DNA from: Halospeciosus flavus
GTDB taxonomy: Archaea; Halobacteriota; Halobacteria; Halobacteriales; Halobacteriaceae
Direction of reading: 5' to 3'
Assembly: GCF_029814175.1 (NCBI RefSeq)
Contig: NZ_CP122312.1
Location: 620,001 to 684,000, forward strand
Length of the DNA: 64,000 bases
Shown here: piece after piece, positions 59,422 through 64,000 of the stretch
How the letters are laid out: the number at the start of each line of letters is the position of its first letter
How positions within the stretch are numbered: the first letter of the stretch is position 1
Translations under genes and position numbers: made by a program
The notes under the pieces: model-generated
Told to the model about the DNA's origin: nothing
Database searches by the model: none
What the model saw: the letters and a program-made list of their open reading frames with translations, nothing else

Positions 59422-60474
59422 ATGCAGCACACTACCGAATCCCGGCAGGCGGTGAATCGGCGGACGTTCCTGAAGACGACGGGCGCACTCGCCGTCGCGG
59501 GTGCGTTCGCGACGGCCGGTAGCGAATCGGCGCGTGCCGCGTCGGTCGGCGAGGAGTTCGCTAGCTGGTTCGACGGCGTCTCGAACTACGACGGCGTCGT
59601 CGACCGGACGGGCACCGACGCGGTGACTGTTGGGGTCGGTACGGACGACGGCTTCCGGTTCGGCCCCGCTGCGATCCGCGTCGACCCGGGCACGACGGTG
59701 ACCTGGGAGTGGACCGGTCAGGGTGGCTCGCACAACGTCGTGGACGAAGCGGGCGCCTTCAAGAGTTCCTACGAGTCGAAGGCGGGCGCAACCTTCTCCC
59801 ACACGTTCGAGAAGGAGGGCGTCTCCTACTACGTGTGCGCCCCGCACGCAGCGATGGGGATGAAGGGTGCCATCGTCGTCGGCTCCATTCCGGTCGAGAC
59901 GGCCGGTGCGGGCTCGGGTTCGTCGACCGACGAGTCCGACGGCGGTTCGGCGTACACCGAACCGGACTACGGCGGCTGGTTCGACGGCGTCGAGAACTTC
60001 GGCGGGACGGTCGACCAGACGGGCAAGTCGACCGTCCACATCTCCGTCACCGACGACGGATTCTCCCCGGCCGCGGTCCGCGTCGATCCGGGTGCGACCG
60101 TCGTCTGGGAGTGGGACGACGTCGACACCGCCTACGCGGTCACCGCGGCTGACGGGTCCTACCAGAGCGGGGCCCAGACGTCTGGGACGTTCGCCCTCAC
60201 GTTCGACGGGAACGGCATCAGCAAGTACACGGCCGGCGCGAACGCGGGCGCGACGATGCGCGGTGCGATCGTCGTCGGCGCAGGCGGCGTCCCGACCACG
60301 ACGCTCAACGACACTGGTGTCGCCGCCACGAGCGGTGTGGTTGCCGGGCTCGTGACAGTCGTCGGTCTGCTCGCCTTCTGGGAGCGCGAGCGCTTCACGG
60401 GCGACGACGAGGACCGGCCCGACGGCGTCGCCGTGAGCGACTCCTCGATCGGGCGTCGCGGTGGCCACGCCTGA
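59422..60474 (+). CDS. Membrane-anchored double halocyanin with one degenerate domain
   Basis: 350 aa. Twin-arginine signal NRRTFLKTTGALAVAGAF, then two cupredoxin domains and a C-terminal membrane anchor (~304-320, VVAGLVTVVGLLAFW). Domain 1 (~45-155) keeps H104, C139, H142, M147. Domain 2 (~183-287) aligns well but has A271 and N274 in place of the Cys and the second His, so it should not bind type 1 copper. Electron carrier to NirK by context (divergent promoters). Confidence 0.88.
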   Translation: MQHTTESRQAVNRRTFLKTTGALAVAGAFATAGSESARAASVGEEFASWFDGVSNYDGVVDRTGTDAVTVGVGTDDGFRFGPAAIRVDPGTTVTWEWTGQGGSHNVVDEAGAFKSSYESKAGATFSHTFEKEGVSYYVCAPHAAMGMKGAIVVGSIPVETAGAGSGSSTDESDGGSAYTEPDYGGWFDGVENFGGTVDQTGKSTVHISVTDDGFSPAAVRVDPGATVVWEWDDVDTAYAVTAADGSYQSGAQTSGTFALTFDGNGISKYTAGANAGATMRGAIVVGAGGVPTTTLNDTGVAATSGVVAGLVTVVGLLAFWERERFTGDDEDRPDGVAVSDSSIGRRGGHA

Positions 60475-60532
60475 AACAGTCGTTGCCCTCTCGGGCGACG
60501 AACTCTTTGCGCTGTCTCCGAAATCACTAGCT

Positions 60533-60940
60533 ATGGAGTCCGTAACCGTCTCGCGGCAGGTCGACGCCGACCCGGAGACCGTCCGAGCAGCGATGCAGGA
60601 CGTCGGCGAGTTCATGCGCGCCGCCGGCTTCGACGAGGTGGTCGTCGAGGGCGACCGTATCGAGTTGACCAACCGCCTCGGACTCGTCGAGATCGAACTC
60701 ACACTCGAGGTCGTCGAGCGCGAGGGCGCCGACCTCGCCTACGTCCAGCGCGACGGTATCTTCCGGGAGATGTGGACGGAGTATCGCGTCGAGTCCGCCG
60801 ACGGTGGGACGGCCGTCGAGGCGACGACGGAGTTCGAACTCGCCGCGAAGTTCGTCGGGCCGATTTTCGACAGTACCGTCGTGAAACGCCAGCGACGCAA
60901 GGAATTGACCGCGCAGTTCGACTCCCTGGCGGAACTGTAG
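60533..60940 (+). CDS. SRPBCC-family protein (START-like)
   Basis: 135 aa starting MESVTVSRQVDADPETVRAAM. SRPBCC pattern: VRAAMQDVGEFMRAAGF, ELTLEVVEREGADLAY, AVEATTEFELAAKFVGP and a long C-terminal helix (VVKRQRRKELTAQFDSL). It probably binds a hydrophobic ligand. It follows the halocyanin on the same strand by 58 bp. Confidence 0.82.
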   Translation: MESVTVSRQVDADPETVRAAMQDVGEFMRAAGFDEVVVEGDRIELTNRLGLVEIELTLEVVEREGADLAYVQRDGIFREMWTEYRVESADGGTAVEATTEFELAAKFVGPIFDSTVVKRQRRKELTAQFDSLAEL

Positions 60941-61141
60941 CTCGAACGCTCTCGGAGTATATATGGGGGCGCGCCCGATCCCCGTCAGCGTCCCGACGCG
61001 GGAAAGGGCGAAAACCGCGCCGGTCGAGCGCGTGTAGCACCAGCGTACGGCTGCAGACCTTGTTCTTCGCCGCAGTGGCCGGGTGCGTGGGACGGACGCG
61101 ACACCGCTAGCTTCGGTCCCCATAGACTTAACAACTAGCTG

Positions 61142-61933
61142 TCACACTCCGAGTTTCTCGCGGAGCGACCGTGCGTTGTCGACCTTCTCGTAGTTGTTGA
61201 ACATCGCGTACACCGTCTCGTACTCGTCGCCGAGCGTTCCCATGCGGTCGGCAATCTCGTCCAGTTCCTCGTCCGAGTAGTCGTAGTCGTAATCGTATGG
61301 GTCCTCGTTGAGGCCGTGGAAGCGGACGTAGGCCACGTCGGCGTCGGTCGTACTGGGGAAGCGCCGGCTTAGGTCGGTGACGTGGATCAGGTCGAGTTCA
61401 GTGCAGAGCGCCTCGACCGAATCGAGGTTTGCCTTCCAGTCGCCACGCGGTTCCCACGCGAGCGTCCGGCCGCCGCGGTCGATGCCGTCGACGAACTCCC
61501 GGAGGTTCTCGGCGTGTTCGTCCGTGCAGTCGAACCCCGCGGGTGTCTGGAGGAGGACGGCCGGGGCGTCGAGTGCCTCGGCGTGGTCACGCGTGCGCTC
61601 CCAGGCGTCGAACACCGTCTCCGTGGGACGGAAGTAGCCCTTCTCGCCTTCGGGTTCGGCGTCGCGGTGGTTGTTCCACGTCGGACTCCGCGAAGGGTGA
61701 GTGAGCGCCTGCCACCCCTTCAGGAGGAAGGTGAACTCCTCATTCATCTCGTCGACGACCTCGCGCCAGCGCTCGCTGGTCGACACCTGCGGGAGTTCGT
61801 AGAACGTGCGATTCAGCTCGACCGCGTCGAACTCGTCGGCGTAGGCCTGGAGTTTGTGGTCGTACTCCGCTTTCCACCCCTCGCCGGGGCGATAGTCGCC
61901 GTAGCCACAGACCCCGATTTCGAACTCCGCCAT
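61142..61933 (-). CDS. DUF72-domain protein
   Basis: 263 aa starting MAEFEIGVCGYGDYRPGEGW. DUF72 TIM-barrel-like markers: EFDAVELNRTFYELP, FTFLLKGWQALTHPSRSP, VLLQTPAGF, RTLAWEPRGDW and YVRFHGLNE. Family function is uncertain. Monocistronic. The ~200 bp upstream on the other side (60941-61141) hold TATA-like GTATATATGG (60957-60966) but no supported gene. Confidence 0.85.
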   Translation of the reverse strand: MAEFEIGVCGYGDYRPGEGWKAEYDHKLQAYADEFDAVELNRTFYELPQVSTSERWREVVDEMNEEFTFLLKGWQALTHPSRSPTWNNHRDAEPEGEKGYFRPTETVFDAWERTRDHAEALDAPAVLLQTPAGFDCTDEHAENLREFVDGIDRGGRTLAWEPRGDWKANLDSVEALCTELDLIHVTDLSRRFPSTTDADVAYVRFHGLNEDPYDYDYDYSDEELDEIADRMGTLGDEYETVYAMFNNYEKVDNARSLREKLGV

Positions 61934-62069
61934 ACCTGACACCACCGACGGCACGCCTATCGGCGTTGTGCCCGAACCGGGAGCAGACTTCGTTCACACT
62001 CTAGTCAGTGCGGAAGTTGTCAGTGGTCGCTCGCACTGGATATTTGTACCGCGGGCGTGCAGACCCGGT

Positions 62070-62360
62070 ATGGTCCCGTCGCCCGTCGCCGTCCTTCGTG
62101 CGGTTGTCCACCGCGCCGTCCTGCCCGTTCGCCGCCGTGTCCGGCCGTATCTCTCCCAGACAGAGGGGCCGTCGGCCCCGCTCCTGTACCAACTGCTCGG
62201 ACTCGTCGGTGGATTGGTCGGCTTCCTCGTGTACGCGGCGACTGCGGTGGCCGGTATCGCCGTCACCGCACTCTACACACTCTGTTACCCGGTTCTACGA
62301 ATCGGCGAGCGAGTCGTCAACGCGGTCCGGTCGCGAGTTGCCAGACTCCGTGATCGCTGA
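62070..62360 (+). CDS. Small membrane protein
   Basis: 96 aa. Arg-rich N-terminus (VVHRAVLPVRRRVRPYLSQ), then a hydrophobic hairpin (~38-77: LLYQLLGLVGGLVGFLVYA, VAGIAVTALYTLCYPVL), then an Arg-rich end. TATA-like GGATATTTGT (62038-62047) about 28 nt upstream supports the start. Function unknown. Confidence 0.7.
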   Translation: MVPSPVAVLRAVVHRAVLPVRRRVRPYLSQTEGPSAPLLYQLLGLVGGLVGFLVYAATAVAGIAVTALYTLCYPVLRIGERVVNAVRSRVARLRDR

Positions 62361-62496
62361 GAAGGGGGAGAACCGCCGACGGGGGAGACCCGAACGGCGG
62401 CGCCGGGTTCCGATGGGCGGCGAGTGCGTGGCGAACCGGAGGCGCGCTCCGGTGGCCACGAGACGTTTCGAAGGGCCGACACTTATCGATGGTGGC

Positions 62497-62519
62497 GGCG
62501 AGGGTCCGACACCCTCGCC
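62497..62519. terminator. Hairpin between convergent membrane genes
   Basis: GGCGAGGGT-ccgac-ACCCTCGCC, perfect 9-bp stem. It separates the small membrane gene from the pentapeptide-repeat gene on the opposite strand. Confidence 0.55.
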
Positions 62520-62535
62520 CCTACCTCACCGCCCT

Positions 62536-64000
62536 TCAGCGGTGGACCGCCCGCGTCAGGGTGAAGAGGAACAGCGCGATGAGGAGCGCGCCGACCACGG
62601 CCTCCGCGACGCCGACGAGACGGATCGGCCACGTCGGGAGCGCGGCCGCCGGTGGGTGGTGGAGTCCAGTGAACGACTCCCCACTTAGGAGGATGTAGCT
62701 GAACGGACCCGGGGCCTCTGGGTACGGTGCTGAGAGACCGGCAAGCGAGTAGAGTACCCAGTAGATGCCGGCGAAGAGACCGATGATGCCAAGCATCACC
62801 GCGAGGAGGCGGTGTGGGTTCTCGGTGTACTCACACACCACGTCGAACGAGCGGTTGAACACCTCTTTGACGCCGGCGACGATTCGCTCTTTCGTGGAGT
62901 CGCTGTTTCGGCGTCGAACGGCGTGGCGGTCGCCGCGAGCGCGCATCTCGCGGACGAAGAACCCCGACTCCGCGCGGTTGTCACCGATCATGTCCGCACC
63001 GCTCTTGGCCTTCGTGTAGGTGAGTTCCTCCTCGCGGGGGTCGAGGTCCGCGGGTTCGACGCTCGTCTCGACGCCGAAGTTGTGAATCTCGTAGTCGGGT
63101 TCTAGGGCGGGCCGAAAGGAGGTGAAGTCGAACTCCCGGAAGGCAGTCGTGACGAAGCGCATGTAGTCGATAGGCGACTGCTCGGAGGTCTCGGCCTGGA
63201 CCGAGATGGACCCGACCACGGCGTCTCGAAAGTCGAAGAGGATGTGGCCCTTCGTCGGTTGGGCGAGGGTCCCGCCGTCGAGTGACGTCCGCTCGCAGGA
63301 GACGAGGACCCCCTCGCCAGCGGCGCGCGGGTTGAACTCGAAGCGTTCGCCACACTGCGCGTCGTCGAGTCGGAGGTCGCCCATCAGGAGGGAGTCACGG
63401 AAGTCGACCAGTTCCTCGAAGCGGGCCTGTGAGAAGTCGCCCCCGTCCTCGAAGTCGACGCCCGTGAAGTCGAGGAACCCCTCGGCGACGGAGTCCTCGA
63501 AGGTGGGCGCCGTCTCGAACGTAGCCGGTCCGTAGGCGGAGTGGATGTCTTCGGTCCCGAACGTGGCCGGGCCGTCGAAGCGGACGGAGTCGAAGACGGT
63601 CGCGTCCGTGAAGCGAGCGTCCGCGAAACTCGCGATATCGGCGAAGCTCGCGGACGTGAACAACGCCCGGTAGCGGAACTCTGACCCGCGGAAGAACGCC
63701 CGCCCCTCGAACTGGGTCCCGGTGAACTTCGCGTTTGAGCGGAACGTCGTCCCCGTGAAGATGGCGTCGTCGTCGAACGTCGTGCCGTTATTGAACGCCG
63801 CGGTGTGTTCGAACCCCGCCCGGGAGAACACCCCTCGACCCGAGAACCGGGCCGTACTCGCGCTCATGACGCCGTCGAACGCACAGTCGTAACAGATCAG
63901 ATCCGAGTCGAATCGCGCACTGTCGAGTTCGAAGCGACTCCGGAAGTAGCTGTGCGAGAAGTCGAGCTGGTCGACGACGTGGGCGTCCTGGAGACGGACC
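62536..64000 (-). CDS. Pentapeptide-repeat protein with two-TM channel-like C-terminus (5' end beyond window)
   Basis: An ATG at 63867 exists, but the frame stays open to the window edge with continuing pentapeptide sequence (LDFSHSYFRSRFELD), so the true start lies outside. Repeats of A(D/N)LxF type form a right-handed beta-helix over about the first 200 visible residues. Then come a soluble link with YTKAKSGADMIGDNRAESGF and a C-terminal pair of TM helices around SGESFTGLHHPP, like pentapeptide proteins with an ion-channel domain. The canonical K+ filter TVGYG is absent. Function unknown. Confidence 0.85.
   Translation of the reverse strand, partial: VRLQDAHVVDQLDFSHSYFRSRFELDSARFDSDLICYDCAFDGVMSASTARFSGRGVFSRAGFEHTAAFNNGTTFDDDAIFTGTTFRSNAKFTGTQFEGRAFFRGSEFRYRALFTSASFADIASFADARFTDATVFDSVRFDGPATFGTEDIHSAYGPATFETAPTFEDSVAEGFLDFTGVDFEDGGDFSQARFEELVDFRDSLLMGDLRLDDAQCGERFEFNPRAAGEGVLVSCERTSLDGGTLAQPTKGHILFDFRDAVVGSISVQAETSEQSPIDYMRFVTTAFREFDFTSFRPALEPDYEIHNFGVETSVEPADLDPREEELTYTKAKSGADMIGDNRAESGFFVREMRARGDRHAVRRRNSDSTKERIVAGVKEVFNRSFDVVCEYTENPHRLLAVMLGIIGLFAGIYWVLYSLAGLSAPYPEAPGPFSYILLSGESFTGLHHPPAAALPTWPIRLVGVAEAVVGALLIALFLFTLTRAVHR

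Noticed and set aside
60941..61141. Small gene or RNA after TATA-like GTATATATGG
   Set aside because: The only frame is 24 codons without a sensible start distance; no tRNA-like folding found.

Overview
The window is chromosomal DNA from a halophilic archaeon (class Halobacteria). Evidence: very high GC coding sequence, acidic proteins, many promoters with a TATA element about 28 nt before the start codon and almost no leader, Tat-type lipoprotein signals, and archaeal genes (RPA/RPAP/RPE, FEN-1, GatE, MptE, Lhr, a CDC48-type ATPase, halocyanins). The genus cannot be fixed from the sequence. No rRNA, tRNA or CRISPR array was seen.

Layout. 1-6.9 kb: small conserved haloarchaeal genes, the ssDNA-binding operon rpa-rpap-rpe, then a tautomerase and a creatininase-family amidohydrolase. 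A 20-bp-phased operator-like array lies between rpe and the tautomerase. 6.9-14.3 kb: five paralogous genes for predicted cytoplasmic seven-bladed beta-propellers with very different disordered or repetitive C-terminal tails; a sixth copy sits at 32.4-33.4 kb. This family is the best candidate here for an undescribed system. 14.4-25.5 kb: housekeeping genes (Lhr helicase, GNAT, CDC48-like ATPase, FEN-1, ThiDN, two SAM/SDR enzymes, BolA). 25.5-28 kb: a mobile-element island with a lone TnpB (IS1341 type), a 202-bp MITE with perfect 17-bp ends, and a structured remnant ending in a second IS1341-type terminal hairpin. 28-49.9 kb: fumarase, GatE, Lrp/DMT exporter pair, TrmJ, folate/pterin genes (FolP, MptE), F420 oxidoreductase, thioredoxin-like protein, an AstE-like/RimK-RimB pair, photolyase, SOD, cupin, ThyX. 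A HAD phosphatase at 46.1-46.9 kb is broken by one in-frame TGA.

51-60.5 kb is a denitrification island: DUF2249 protein, winged-helix regulator, ubiquitin-like protein ending in Cys-Cys, quinol NO reductase, CGCGG-type RiPP-like peptide, a trans-sulfuration enzyme, two tandem copper nitrite reductases (one fused to a halocyanin domain) and a membrane-anchored halocyanin. Four of its promoters carry a copy of the palindrome CCGAACRYGTTCGG or a near match. In three of them its centre is exactly 44.5 bp before the start codon, so these genes probably form one regulon. The last gene, a pentapeptide-repeat membrane protein, runs off the right edge.
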